Source: Paenibacillus mesophilus (GTDB lineage: Bacteria; Bacillota; Bacilli; Paenibacillales; NBRC-103111). From it: a stretch of 64,000 nt of DNA. The stretch lies in the NCBI RefSeq assembly GCF_005938385.1, contig NZ_VCRA01000003.1, forward strand, positions 124,001 through 188,000, in the 5' to 3' direction. The notes under the pieces are model-generated. The model ran no database searches. It saw only the letters and a list, made by a program, of their open reading frames with translations, and was not told the DNA's origin. Below, in pieces: positions 17,981 through 26,387 of this stretch. Made by a program: the position numbers and the translations under genes. Position 1 is the stretch's first letter; the number at the start of each line of letters is the position of its first letter.

Positions 17981-18163
17981 TCAATCGTTGTGATCGACCA
18001 GTATCATCGTTCCGTTCTTCAAATCATGGGCGTTCCCGTCCAATATTTTTTCCAGCAGAAAAGCGACATCCTGCTGTTCCTTCTCCGTTTCGACAATAAA
18101 AATGGGTGCGCCCCCTCCCACTTGCTCCCGTTTTGTCGAAACGACGGCTAAAATTTTTCCCAT
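17981..18163 (-). CDS. Small capping-type partner of the YIEGIA protein
   Basis: A 60-residue soluble protein starting MGKILAVVSTKREQVGGGAP, with a beta-strand/Gly-rich N-terminus and an acidic helix. It begins three bases after the stop of the YIEGIA gene. Small proteins in this position are annotated in spore formers as the capping complex subunit for YIEGIA; I assign it on size, sequence type and neighbour. The 197 bases between it and der contain only a GC hairpin around 17818-17850 without a clear T run. Confidence 0.65.
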   Translation of the reverse strand: MGKILAVVSTKREQVGGGAPIFIVETEKEQQDVAFLLEKILDGNAHDLKNGTMILVDHND

Positions 18164-18166
18164 CGC

Positions 18167-19078
18167 TCATGCTCCCCCCTTATTCGGCTGCGCTCCGGAC
18201 TCGGAAGGCATTCTTACCGCGCTCTCCAGCAGCGGGACGCGAAGAAGCACTTGCCTCGCTTTCTCGGCATCACGCTCCTGCGGCAGGATGAACAAACCGA
18301 GACGGCCATCCTTCATATCGAGCTTGCCGAGTGGAACGAGAGACGGCTCTCCTGAATCTCGATACACCCCGAGAATCGTAGCCAAGTCATGCAGCATCGC
18401 CTGACGCTGACCCAAATTTGCGAGCGATACCCGGAAGTTGCGGTTTTTCGGCTTTACGATCAGCCCCAGCGCGTGCTCGCGTATGACGTCGCGGTCTGCC
18501 GACAGTCCCACGTTCATGATGTAAATGTCGCCGACATATAAATCCGGCCCTTCCATCACGACGTCGGCAATCTCGACATCGGCCGCATGGGATATCGACT
18601 TCCCGGATTTAAACCATTGGGAGATCAGAATCGCCGCGGTGCCGAACACGATTCCCCAATAAGGGCCCCACAATATCGTGAATAACGAGCCGGTGAACGC
18701 GGTGAAGATGACCAAATAATTACGGCCCTCGAACACCATGGCGATCCCTTCGATGTAAGTGCCGCCCCGGGGTACGAGCTCCATCTCGTCCAGCTTCGTG
18801 AGCGTGTTGCGCTCCATATTGCGCACATCCCGGAACTGTTGGGCCGCTACCGTCAAAAAAGTAATCGCCGTGTAGTTTTTATCGAACAGCGAAGGAACGG
18901 CTACCGCTCCCAAGGCGGCGGCGATCACTCCGAGCGAGATGTGGATAATCCGGCCGTGCGGATAAGTCGGATATTGCCTGTAATCGGTACGCAGCATCGT
19001 GAGTCTGGCGAGCATGCCGAACACGACACCGACGATAATGCCTGCCGTGTAGCGATGCTCGAACAAATGATCGGTCAT
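18167..19078 (-). CDS. YIEGIA-family sporulation membrane protein
   Basis: A 303-residue membrane protein of spore formers, named for the motif GTYIEGIAMVFEGRNYLV seen here around residue 108. At least four hydrophobic segments lie in the first 170 residues; the C-terminal half is soluble. ATG 19078 follows GGAGAGGG and overlaps the stop of the YphA-like gene. The family is restricted to endospore formers and is presumably sporulation-linked; exact biochemistry is not evident from the sequence. Confidence 0.8.
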   Translation of the reverse strand: MTDHLFEHRYTAGIIVGVVFGMLARLTMLRTDYRQYPTYPHGRIIHISLGVIAAALGAVAVPSLFDKNYTAITFLTVAAQQFRDVRNMERNTLTKLDEMELVPRGGTYIEGIAMVFEGRNYLVIFTAFTGSLFTILWGPYWGIVFGTAAILISQWFKSGKSISHAADVEIADVVMEGPDLYVGDIYIMNVGLSADRDVIREHALGLIVKPKNRNFRVSLANLGQRQAMLHDLATILGVYRDSGEPSLVPLGKLDMKDGRLGLFILPQERDAEKARQVLLRVPLLESAVRMPSESGAQPNKGGA

Positions 19079-19704
19079 TTTCTCAACCCTCTCCACCGGT
19101 CCATAATACTTTTGGAAGCGTAACGCACGGAAGCGGCCGCATTTTCACCCGCCACTGCAATCATTCTCGCGGCAAAAACAGTCAGCCACCATTCATCCTG
19201 AAACTGAAGTCCGCCGAACGGAACGGCTGTGCGATCCGGGTGCACGAGCCTGTACAAAGCGCTGCCGCACAATAAAGCGAGGCTTAAGCAGGCAATTTGA
19301 TCCTTCGCTTTGCGGATGAGAACGGCCGCGAGCATTGCCGCTATCCAAGCCGTGCCCGCCCAGCTCCGGTATGGCAGAAGAAACGGGTCCAAGTCCCCCA
19401 AATGCTTCAATAAATAATATACCGAAGCGAGAAACAGACTGAGGGAAACATAGTGCAGTCCCGTAACGATCGAGCGGCGGTCAAGCAAAATCGGCATGGC
19501 GACGGCGAAGAGGACGACAACCGTGCCGTTGATCTCGATACCGTCCCTCAAGCGGAAATGAAACAGCCCCGACAAACACCATGCCGTAAAAAAGATCACG
19601 ATCGCGTAATGCGGGATTCCGGGCAGCAGCATCGATTTCCAACCGCTGGCAAGCAAAATAAGCGTGATGGAAATCAAAATGAATGTCAAAAAACCGGGAT
19701 TCAT
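19075..19704 (-). CDS. Polytopic membrane protein, YphA-like
   Basis: A 209-residue protein with six or more hydrophobic helices and short loops, no catalytic motif. Position between ypfD and the YIEGIA gene matches B. subtilis yphA (similar size, also polytopic), so the name rests on synteny. CTAGGTGAAC precedes the ATG. It overlaps the next gene by four bases. A CATACTTT sequence 30 bases upstream could be part of a sigma-E promoter, but I see no convincing -35. Confidence 0.6.
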   Translation of the reverse strand: MNPGFLTFILISITLILLASGWKSMLLPGIPHYAIVIFFTAWCLSGLFHFRLRDGIEINGTVVVLFAVAMPILLDRRSIVTGLHYVSLSLFLASVYYLLKHLGDLDPFLLPYRSWAGTAWIAAMLAAVLIRKAKDQIACLSLALLCGSALYRLVHPDRTAVPFGGLQFQDEWWLTVFAARMIAVAGENAAASVRYASKSIMDRWRGLRK

Positions 19705-19788
19705 TTTAAGTTCACCTAGAAAAGTATGTCGTGCTTGTTAGTATTTGTGACTCTTCCGCTTTTAATCCCGGAGAGCATCGGTTAAAAC

Positions 19789-19816
19789 AAAAAGACGGTT
19801 TCCCGAGGAAACCGTC
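19789..19816 (-). terminator. Intrinsic terminator of ypfD
   Basis: On the minus strand GACGGTTTCC-TCG-GGAAACCGTC is a perfect 10-bp hairpin followed by TTTTTG. Confidence 0.9.
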
Positions 19817-19828
19817 CCGTCGCTTCTT

Positions 19829-21055
19829 TTATTTGAACTTGCTGAGCTTGTCGCCGAACCGTTCGCCGAGCGTCATGCTCAGGCTTTCCCGTGGAGGAAT
19901 CGGCTCGCTGCTGTTATTCCCGCGGGATCCGCCGCGCTCGCGGTCCGGTTTGCGCTCCGGCTTCGCTTGCGCTTCAGGCGCTTCTTCCGTTTCCTTGATG
20001 CTAAGGGAAACCCGCTTCTCGGCCGGATTGAAGTCCAAAATTTTGACGCTCACTTCTTGACCGTCCTTCAGCACTTCATGCGGAGTGCCGATATGACGGT
20101 GAGCGATTTGAGAAATATGAACGAGCCCTTCAACGCCCGGAGCGATTTCGACAAATGCGCCGAAGCTGACGAGGCGTTTAACCGTACCCGTTACGATCTC
20201 ACCCGGTTGGAACTTGTCGGCCGCTTGCTGCCAAGGACCCGGTTGGGTGGCGCGGATGCTCAGGCTGATCCGGTCGTTCTCCGGGTCTACCTTCAACACT
20301 TGCACCTGAACCTTGTCGCCCTCTTGAACAACCTCGGAAGGCTGCTGCACATGATGCCAAGCCATTTCGGAAATGTGAACCAATCCGTCGATGCCGCCGA
20401 TATCGACGAACGCGCCGAACTGGGTCAACCGTTGCACGGTTCCGTCCAGCTGTTGGCCGACCTTCAGCTCGCCCATCAGCTTCTTCTTGTTTGCTTCGAA
20501 TTCTTCGTCGAGCACGTCCTTTTGGGAAAGAACGACTTTGTTTTTCTCGCGGTCGAGTTCTTTCACCTTCAGGCGGAGCGTGCGTCCTTTATAATCCGAG
20601 AAATCTTCCACGAAATGGCGCTCGACCATCGATGCCGGTACGAAGCCGCGCAGACCTACGTCCACGACGAGACCGCCCTTTACGACTTCCTTGACTTGAG
20701 CTTCGATGACGGTGCCGGCTTCCAGCTTCGCCTGCAGCTCGGTCCACGATTGCTCGCTGTCGACGGCCCGCTTGGACAGAAGCAGCTTTTCCTTGTTATC
20801 GTCCAGACTAAGCACTTTCAATTCGAGCTCCTGACCGATTTGTACCGCATCGGCTGCATTGTCCAGGCTGACATTGGACAATTCCTTGAGCGGAATAATG
20901 CCGTCGTATTTATAACCAATATCGACAATGGCTTGGTTATCTTCAATTTTTACGATTTTTCCTTTGACGACATCGCCTTTTTTGTAAGCAACTACGTTGG
21001 ACAAATCTTGATCTGCGGCTTCCGCGGTTTCCTGAACTTTGATTTCTTCTGACAT
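19829..21055 (-). CDS. ypfD: S1 RNA-binding domain protein, RpsA homologue (YpfD)
   Basis: A 408-residue protein with four S1/OB-fold repeats (starting near residues 26, 108, 193 and 278), each with the pattern G-x-V-x-x-[IL]-x-x-[FYG]-G-A-F-V-[DE]. It resembles bacterial ribosomal protein S1 but is shorter, like B. subtilis YpfD, whose link to the ribosome is weaker than in E. coli. The C-terminal tail (KPERKPDRERGGSRG) is basic and disordered. GGAGGTAATCAA precedes ATG 21055. Its own terminator follows. Confidence 0.9.
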   Translation of the reverse strand: MSEEIKVQETAEAADQDLSNVVAYKKGDVVKGKIVKIEDNQAIVDIGYKYDGIIPLKELSNVSLDNAADAVQIGQELELKVLSLDDNKEKLLLSKRAVDSEQSWTELQAKLEAGTVIEAQVKEVVKGGLVVDVGLRGFVPASMVERHFVEDFSDYKGRTLRLKVKELDREKNKVVLSQKDVLDEEFEANKKKLMGELKVGQQLDGTVQRLTQFGAFVDIGGIDGLVHISEMAWHHVQQPSEVVQEGDKVQVQVLKVDPENDRISLSIRATQPGPWQQAADKFQPGEIVTGTVKRLVSFGAFVEIAPGVEGLVHISQIAHRHIGTPHEVLKDGQEVSVKILDFNPAEKRVSLSIKETEEAPEAQAKPERKPDRERGGSRGNNSSEPIPPRESLSMTLGERFGDKLSKFK

Positions 21056-21177
21056 TTGATTACCTCCTCGACTGACAACCCTAACTGATCACCAAACATT
21101 ATAGCTTAGTATAATTCCAAGATACCATTTCCATACGCGCGAATCAACGTATGGGCGGCATCCGGATGTTGAACGTT

Positions 21178-21756
21178 TTACGAATGAGCTTCGATCAATT
21201 TTCTTATGGATGCCATAATATGCTCGGTGGCCTGTTCGAGCGAATCCGAATTTCCCGCTTCTCTCATGGCGGACAAGTCGACCGGCTTGCCGTATACGAC
21301 TTTCAATTTGCCGAACAATTTGTACTTCCCGATAATGGCAACCGGTATGACGGTCGCCCCGGAACGTACGGCGAGGCTTGCCGCGCCTTTCTTGCCCATG
21401 CCGCCTCCCCGGGTGCCTTCCGGGAAAATGCCGAGCACGCCGCCATCGCCGAGCAGCTGCAGCGCATGACGGATCGACTCTTTGCTGACGCCTCCCCTTT
21501 TGACGGGAAATGCGCCCAGGTTTGCGATAAGCGGTCCGAACAACGGAATTTTGAACAATTCCGCCTTGGCCATAAAAAACACTTTGCGTTCCAGAGGCGT
21601 TCCGACCAGCGGCGGATCCAATGTGCTGATATGATTCGAGCACAGAATGACCGCTCCTTCGGCCGGAACGTTGGCCCGACCGGATGCTTGTATCCGGAAA
21701 AACGTTTTGAAGAAGACGCGGCATACCCACCTGCCGAATCGGTACAACTTCGTCAT
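21178..21756 (-). CDS. plsC: 1-acyl-sn-glycerol-3-phosphate acyltransferase
   Basis: Membrane-associated enzyme that makes phosphatidic acid. It is 192 residues with the catalytic NHISTLDPP (H-x4-D) near residue 37 and the glycerolipid motif FPEGTRGG near residue 113. Its ATG shares one base with the cmk stop (TAATG). The cmk-plsC-ypfD order is typical of Bacillales. Confidence 0.93.
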   Translation of the reverse strand: MTKLYRFGRWVCRVFFKTFFRIQASGRANVPAEGAVILCSNHISTLDPPLVGTPLERKVFFMAKAELFKIPLFGPLIANLGAFPVKRGGVSKESIRHALQLLGDGGVLGIFPEGTRGGGMGKKGAASLAVRSGATVIPVAIIGKYKLFGKLKVVYGKPVDLSAMREAGNSDSLEQATEHIMASIRKLIEAHS

Positions 21757-22439
21757 TATCGAATCCCCTTGCCTTCCGCCGATTTCGCGAGCTCCAGTAT
21801 ACGATCCGCCACCTGCGGAATGGACATGCCGCTCGTATCCACCAGCACGGCGTCAGCCGCTTTCACGAGAGGAGAAGCTTCACGCTGCTCGTCCATCCTG
21901 TCCCGCTCGGCAATTTCTTTCTCCAGCTGCTCGAGCGAAACGTTCTCGTGCTTCGCCTTCATCTCCAAGAAACGGCGCTCGGCACGCTCCTTGACGCTTG
22001 CGGTCAAAAATATTTTCAACTCGGCGTCCGGCATGACATGTGTTCCGATATCCCTTCCGTCCATCACAACCCCTTTGGCTTTCGCCATCTCCTGCTGCTT
22101 GGCTACGAGCAGACGGCGAATTTCCGGAATGGCCGCGACCGCTGACACGTTCTGGTTGACGGCGACCGATCGGATGAAGTCGGTGACGTCTTCTCCATTC
22201 AACAGAACCTGCTGGGATGCCTCCCCCGGAAGCAGCTCGATGCGGAGCGCGGAAGCCAACTGTACAAGGTCCTCTTTGCGTTCGGGAGATATTCCCGATT
22301 GAAGCGCTTTCCACGTAACGGCTCGATACATCGCTCCGGTATCGACGTAAATGAAGCCCAGCTGCTTCGCCACGAGTCGGGCGACGGTGCTTTTGCCGGC
22401 AGCTGCGGGCCCATCGATCGCTATATTCAATTTTTCCAA
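21756..22439 (-). CDS. cmk: Cytidylate kinase
   Basis: Phosphorylates CMP and dCMP. The best start is the TTG at 22439, ten bases after AAGGAGG, which gives 227 residues, the usual family length; the longer open frame upstream lacks similarity. P-loop GPAAAGKST is near residue 9, with GRDIGTHVMPDAELKIFLTA further on. It is the upstream partner of plsC. Confidence 0.94.
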   Translation of the reverse strand: MEKLNIAIDGPAAAGKSTVARLVAKQLGFIYVDTGAMYRAVTWKALQSGISPERKEDLVQLASALRIELLPGEASQQVLLNGEDVTDFIRSVAVNQNVSAVAAIPEIRRLLVAKQQEMAKAKGVVMDGRDIGTHVMPDAELKIFLTASVKERAERRFLEMKAKHENVSLEQLEKEIAERDRMDEQREASPLVKAADAVLVDTSGMSIPQVADRILELAKSAEGKGIR

Positions 22440-22592
22440 CGGAAAGCGTCCTCCTTGCGGGTCGTTCTCGCGATGAATTACAAAAAAAGCAGGCCAAGCC
22501 TGCATCTCGATGAAAATTATACCACACCGCCGGAACCGTTGCAAAAGAAGTCTTGCATTTACCCTTCGTGAAGGGGCTTTCGGGCAAAAAAA

Positions 22593-22841
22593 TTACGACC
22601 CGTGTCCCGGGCCGCTTCGTTCGAACGGAATGCCTTCCAAACGTTCCACCTTTACCGCCCACTGCCGAATGGAAGGGACGGACAGCAGCAGTTGCGCGGC
22701 TATCAACAGAGCGAGACCGGTCCATATCGCTCTGCGAAGCAGCCGCTCCACCCGGTTGGACACTTCCACGAATTGCGCTTCATATTCTTCGGCACGCGTC
22801 GGCTGTATGGACTGCTGCCGCTCGTCATCGATGTTGGACAT
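22593..22841 (-). CDS. Small single-pass membrane protein, YpfB-like
   Basis: An 82-residue protein when started at ATG 22841 (after GGTGGG). It has an acidic/polar N-terminus, one transmembrane helix (IWTGLALLIAAQLLLSVPSI) and a short tail with VERLEGIPFE. B. subtilis ypfB is a small gene in the same place between ypfA and cmk. Function unknown. Confidence 0.6.
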   Translation of the reverse strand: MSNIDDERQQSIQPTRAEEYEAQFVEVSNRVERLLRRAIWTGLALLIAAQLLLSVPSIRQWAVKVERLEGIPFERSGPGHGS

Positions 22842-22918
22842 TGGGGTTCCCACCGTTCGCGGTTTTGTGATGCAGTATCCCCATATAGCCAACTTCTCAA
22901 ACGGACGGTCGTACCGCC

Positions 22919-23572
22919 TTACCTTTTGCGGAAATCGAGCTGACGCTCGAAGCAATAGCGGATTATGCGCTGCCGCTCCACATCGGCTATTTCCGTAAAC
23001 TGTACCATAACGACCAGCTTCCCGCTCTCAAGCGGTTTGATCCGCACGATTTCGCCCTTGAAGTTGGCGTGCTCGATCGATCCGTTGCGGTACGGTACAA
23101 GCAGCCAGCAATTCAGTATATCGTGCGCTTTGATCGGAAATCGGCTTTCGCACAAAAACGATATTCCCCCGCCGCCAACATCGTCGGTCATGGCCGTAAA
23201 CATAATTTGCTCCGTTACTTTAACGGCTATTTCCAATTCGCCCGGCACGCGCAAAAAGTTGCGGCGCTGCACCTTCGTTATTTGATCGGGCTCCGGCGGC
23301 TTGATCAGGACGAGCCGGATTACTTCTTCCTTGAAACCGAGAATGACGGTGTTGAAGTAATTTTTCACTCCGCCTTCCGTAATAAAGTGGGCGTTGATCT
23401 GGTCGCCCGCATACAACCTCTTCAATTTCCCGGTCCCGACCTGGATTGGAACTTCCATGGAAATATAATTCGCGTTAACATCCGCTATACGCGATTTGTA
23501 AACCAATTGAGCTTCTTCAGGATCGATCGAGTTCACCTGTATATATAAAATTTCGTTCACCTTTGGAAGCAC
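22919..23572 (-). CDS. PilZ-domain flagellar brake protein (MotI/YpfA-like)
   Basis: A 217-residue protein when started at GTG 23572, nine bases after GGGAGG. Residues 1-100 are a YcgR-N-like domain; residues about 105-215 are a PilZ domain. The c-di-GMP motif R-x3-R is present in QRRNFLRVP. The second motif, usually [DN]-x-S-x-x-G, reads DDVGGGG, so the Ser is Gly. B. subtilis MotI binds c-di-GMP and disengages MotA; similar action is likely but should be viewed with that substitution in mind. An extended -10 promoter lies at 23634-23642. Confidence 0.85.
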   Translation of the reverse strand: MLPKVNEILYIQVNSIDPEEAQLVYKSRIADVNANYISMEVPIQVGTGKLKRLYAGDQINAHFITEGGVKNYFNTVILGFKEEVIRLVLIKPPEPDQITKVQRRNFLRVPGELEIAVKVTEQIMFTAMTDDVGGGGISFLCESRFPIKAHDILNCWLLVPYRNGSIEHANFKGEIVRIKPLESGKLVVMVQFTEIADVERQRIIRYCFERQLDFRKR

Positions 23573-23633
23573 GCCAATGGACCTCCCAATCACATATGTA
23601 ATACTTTAGACCTATAAATGCCGATGTAGTCCT

Positions 23634-23642
23634 ATTATATCA
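23634..23642 (-). promoter_or_regulatory. Extended -10 promoter of the PilZ gene
   Basis: TGATATAAT on the minus strand, about 65 bases upstream of the GTG start. The region 23650-23830 further upstream has a short open frame that I do not regard as a gene. Confidence 0.5.
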
Positions 23643-23832
23643 TGGCAGCGGCGGGATAGAACAACAAAAATTGCCGCGGCCGAAAAAAGGATAAATCTAA
23701 TGAAAGAAAAACGTCTATCGACGTCCTTCAAGGAAGTGCGACCGCGATTTAAAAGGTAGTTTTTCTTGGTAAAGAATGTCGCATTTCGCTTTAACACTTT
23801 AGCGAACCTAAACATTCTTTAACAATAAACAA

Positions 23833-23862
23833 AGAAGAGAAAGCCGTCAAGACGGCCCTCTC
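23833..23862 (-). terminator. Intrinsic terminator of ypeB
   Basis: GAGA..GCCGTC and GACGGC..TCTC pair around a two-base centre, followed on the minus strand by TTTCTCTTCTTTG. Confidence 0.65.
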
Positions 23863-23884
23863 CTCTTATCATCCGCTTCGAAAT

Positions 23885-25237
23885 TTATGAAGAAACTTCC
23901 CCATCCGTCTGCTTCAGCTGCTCCACCTTCTCCTCCGCACCGGTATCCCCATTTATGTAAATCCGGTATATCGAGCCGTTTACACGTCCCGTAAACTGAT
24001 AGCAGAGCACCTCTTGATCGATATCGTTTTTGATTAACGCGAGCGAATCGCCGCTAATTTTGAAGTTCGAGTTCAACGATTTTTTCGCTTGCTCGAGCGT
24101 CATCGCCGGATTTTTCAGATCGCGCTTTTTGTGCTCGAAAATATAGTCCGCCGCTTGCAGGCCCACTACTTCTCCGTTGTCCAGAGCCACTTTCACCGTT
24201 AATTTGTCCGGAAAAACGATGACGTCGTTTTGCTTGGCCGCGAACGTCAGATTGGCAACATTATGGTAAGCGTCGAAACTGATCGGCGTCATCCCGGGAT
24301 AATCGTGCGCATCGAGAAACGACTGCGCGACTTGGCGGGCTTGGTCCGGATTTACCGCCGGCTCGCCGATGCTGCGGTTATCCATGAACCAGATCAGCTG
24401 TCCGCCTTTTTTCGTAAAATCCATCGCCACTTCGCTGCCGCTTTCGTTTTTGGCCGATAGGCTGTAGGAGTTGTATTCGGTGCCGCTGCCGTTCTCCACG
24501 ACGCGAATATCCGACAGCGTCCGTCCGTTCATCATTTGCGCCGCTTTTTGTTTGATCTCGTCCTCCGTCGTTTCGTTGCCGGAGAGCGCCGAGTACGTTC
24601 GTTTCTCGAACATGGCGGACATGGACGGGCCCCAGTTCACTTCTTCATACTCGCTTACTTTCTTGTCCACTGTCTGAAAGCCGTCGATAATCGTATTGTC
24701 GAGCATCTTCTGCTCGGAGGCGAGCGCCACTTCCACGTCCATCCAGCGCAAGCTGCTGGCAATGACTTTGGACTGCACGTCGCGCAAATCTTTCGATATT
24801 TCTTTGGAATGCTCGTATAGAGCGGTCAACGTTTTCATTTCTTCCTCGTTCAAAGGCTCGTTCGTCAAATCTCTGACTGCGGCCCGGTACGAGAAGTTGG
24901 AAATGTTGCTCAGCAGCTCCTCCGTTTTGTTGAACGGCAGCAGCGTAAGCGGCAGCTGGTTGATCTCGCTCTGTGCCTGGCTGGTCAACCTCCAGACGTT
25001 GATGAGACCTTTCCGCTGCGAAGCATAGGAAGCCGAATTAAGCGCGAGCGTATTCCCGAGCTCCGTATGCAGCTTGTCCACGTGAAACGACAAGTCGTGG
25101 AACGCCCGTTGATACTGGTTTTCCGCTTTGATCAAAATCGAATTTTTCTCCTGGTTGACTTGGTACCCCCATAACACGGCTCCGATCAGCAATACGGTCA
25201 TGATCGGGAACATGATGGCGCTAAGCCTTCTGTACAT
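23885..25237 (-). CDS. ypeB: Spore germination protein YpeB
   Basis: Protein of the spore inner membrane that stabilises the cortex-lytic enzyme SleB. It is 450 residues from ATG 25237 (after AAGGAAGGAGC). One N-terminal membrane anchor (SAIMFPIMTVLLIGAVLWGY) is followed by a long helical region and C-terminal PepSY-like units near residues 280-440 (VAQSFLDAHDYPGMTPI..., LNSNFKISGDSLALI...). In Bacillus it is the second gene of sleB-ypeB; here no sleB lies next to it. The preceding small gene ends in its own terminator. Confidence 0.93.
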   Translation of the reverse strand: MYRRLSAIMFPIMTVLLIGAVLWGYQVNQEKNSILIKAENQYQRAFHDLSFHVDKLHTELGNTLALNSASYASQRKGLINVWRLTSQAQSEINQLPLTLLPFNKTEELLSNISNFSYRAAVRDLTNEPLNEEEMKTLTALYEHSKEISKDLRDVQSKVIASSLRWMDVEVALASEQKMLDNTIIDGFQTVDKKVSEYEEVNWGPSMSAMFEKRTYSALSGNETTEDEIKQKAAQMMNGRTLSDIRVVENGSGTEYNSYSLSAKNESGSEVAMDFTKKGGQLIWFMDNRSIGEPAVNPDQARQVAQSFLDAHDYPGMTPISFDAYHNVANLTFAAKQNDVIVFPDKLTVKVALDNGEVVGLQAADYIFEHKKRDLKNPAMTLEQAKKSLNSNFKISGDSLALIKNDIDQEVLCYQFTGRVNGSIYRIYINGDTGAEEKVEQLKQTDGEVSS

Positions 25238-25323
25238 ATTGAGCCAGCTCCTTCCTTTGCCACATTTGAGAATAGCTTTCGCCGGAGGAGAAACCTTTAT
25301 GCACAAGACGACTCCAAGGGAAC

Positions 25324-25356
25324 AAAAAAAAGAAGCTTTGCCCATGCAAGCTTCTT
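25324..25356 (-). terminator. Intrinsic terminator of the small zinc-ribbon gene
   Basis: AAGAAGCTT and AAGCTTCTT pair with a nine-base loop; on the minus strand eight T follow. Confidence 0.85.
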
Positions 25357-25367
25357 CGGCGGAGCGA

Positions 25368-25520
25368 CTACTCCATCTCGATATCGAAATCGCTCTTATT
25401 GTTGCATAAACATTGCTTGAAGCCGGTCTCGACGCGCTCCTTCTCTTTCCTGCCGCGCAGCACGAACTTTTCTCCGCAATGCTTGCACCGTATTCTCACC
25501 TTGACACGAAGTCCGTTCAT
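25368..25520 (-). CDS. Small zinc-ribbon-like protein
   Basis: A 50-residue protein read on the minus strand from ATG 25520, which follows GGAGGTTTCC, to TAG at 25370-25368. It starts MNGLRVKVRIRCKHCGEKFV and later has a C-x-C pair (QCLCNNK), giving a possible C-x2-C...C-x-C metal site. The strong ribosome binding site and dedicated terminator argue that it is a real gene. I do not recognise the family. Confidence 0.7.
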   Translation of the reverse strand: MNGLRVKVRIRCKHCGEKFVLRGRKEKERVETGFKQCLCNNKSDFDIEME

Positions 25521-25575
25521 GGAAACCTCCGAATGGCAGCATTAATGCCTTTACCCGGAAGTATAACCCATTTTT

Positions 25576-26271
25576 TCACATTTTAATCTCTTCTTCCCTG
25601 CGGACGGCTCGGAACGGAGACTTTGCATTGGCCCGATTGACATTGCCCATCCCCCGCACCCACAAGAACACCATGAGCGGCACGATAAGCCAAACCCAAT
25701 ACGTCTTCGTTTGCAATAATATATAATCGAACAACCCGTGCCAAACAATCGGGATCGCGAGCGATTTGAGCAACAGCCAGTTTTTGCTTGCGGGATCCCC
25801 GAACTTCGCCTTTCCCATGTAATATCCCATCATGACGGCAAATAAGGCATGACCGGAAACGGGCAAAAAGGCGCGAAACAGCAGTGCGGAGAACGAGAAC
25901 GAATTCAGCAGGGCGTATATGACGTTCTCCAGCGTGGCGAATCCTAACGATACGGACACCGCATAGACGATCGCATCGTACGGCTCGTCAAACACCGTAT
26001 GCTTATAAATGGCATAGTATAGGATGAACCATTTCAGAAATTCCTCGACGGCGCCCGTAATGCCGAACGCGAACAGGAAAGGACTCTCCCCCAATCCGAC
26101 CACGAGCGTACGTTGGAGCACCATCGTCGGGAAGACGAGCAGAACTCCGTACAAAAAGACGCGGGCGACCATATGGATTGGCTCGGAGTCATACAGATCT
26201 TTCAAATAGAAGTAAACGAGCAATGCGATGCCCGGCGCCACGGCGGCCGTGATGACCGAGAGCCACTCCAT
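25576..26271 (-). CDS. prsW: Intramembrane glutamic protease PrsW
   Basis: Polytopic membrane protease which in B. subtilis makes the site-1 cut of anti-sigma factor RsiW. It is 232 residues from ATG 26271 (after AAAAGGAGGGATAGACGT). The catalytic motif EE-x2-K is in GAVEEFLKWFIL, and conserved GFATLENVIYAL and SGHALFAVMMGY follow. About seven hydrophobic helices. No sigma-W/rsiW pair is nearby. Confidence 0.93.
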   Translation of the reverse strand: MEWLSVITAAVAPGIALLVYFYLKDLYDSEPIHMVARVFLYGVLLVFPTMVLQRTLVVGLGESPFLFAFGITGAVEEFLKWFILYYAIYKHTVFDEPYDAIVYAVSVSLGFATLENVIYALLNSFSFSALLFRAFLPVSGHALFAVMMGYYMGKAKFGDPASKNWLLLKSLAIPIVWHGLFDYILLQTKTYWVWLIVPLMVFLWVRGMGNVNRANAKSPFRAVRREEEIKM

Positions 26272-26304
26272 ACGTCTATCCCTCCTTTTGCTGATGAACA
26301 TAGG

Positions 26305-26342
26305 AAAAAGCATCCGCAAAAACGTCCGTTTTCGAAGATGCT
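26305..26342 (-). terminator. Intrinsic terminator of mecA
   Basis: AGCATC..CGAAAACG and CGTTTTTGCG..GATGCT pair on the minus strand, followed by TTTTT. Confidence 0.75.
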
Positions 26343-26387
26343 GATTTATCCGAATTCGAGCAAACTCGATTTATGACGACCCGCGGA

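Noticed and set aside
23612-23815. 67-codon minus-strand frame upstream of the PilZ gene
   Set aside because: It covers the promoter region, has no ribosome binding site and no family resemblance.
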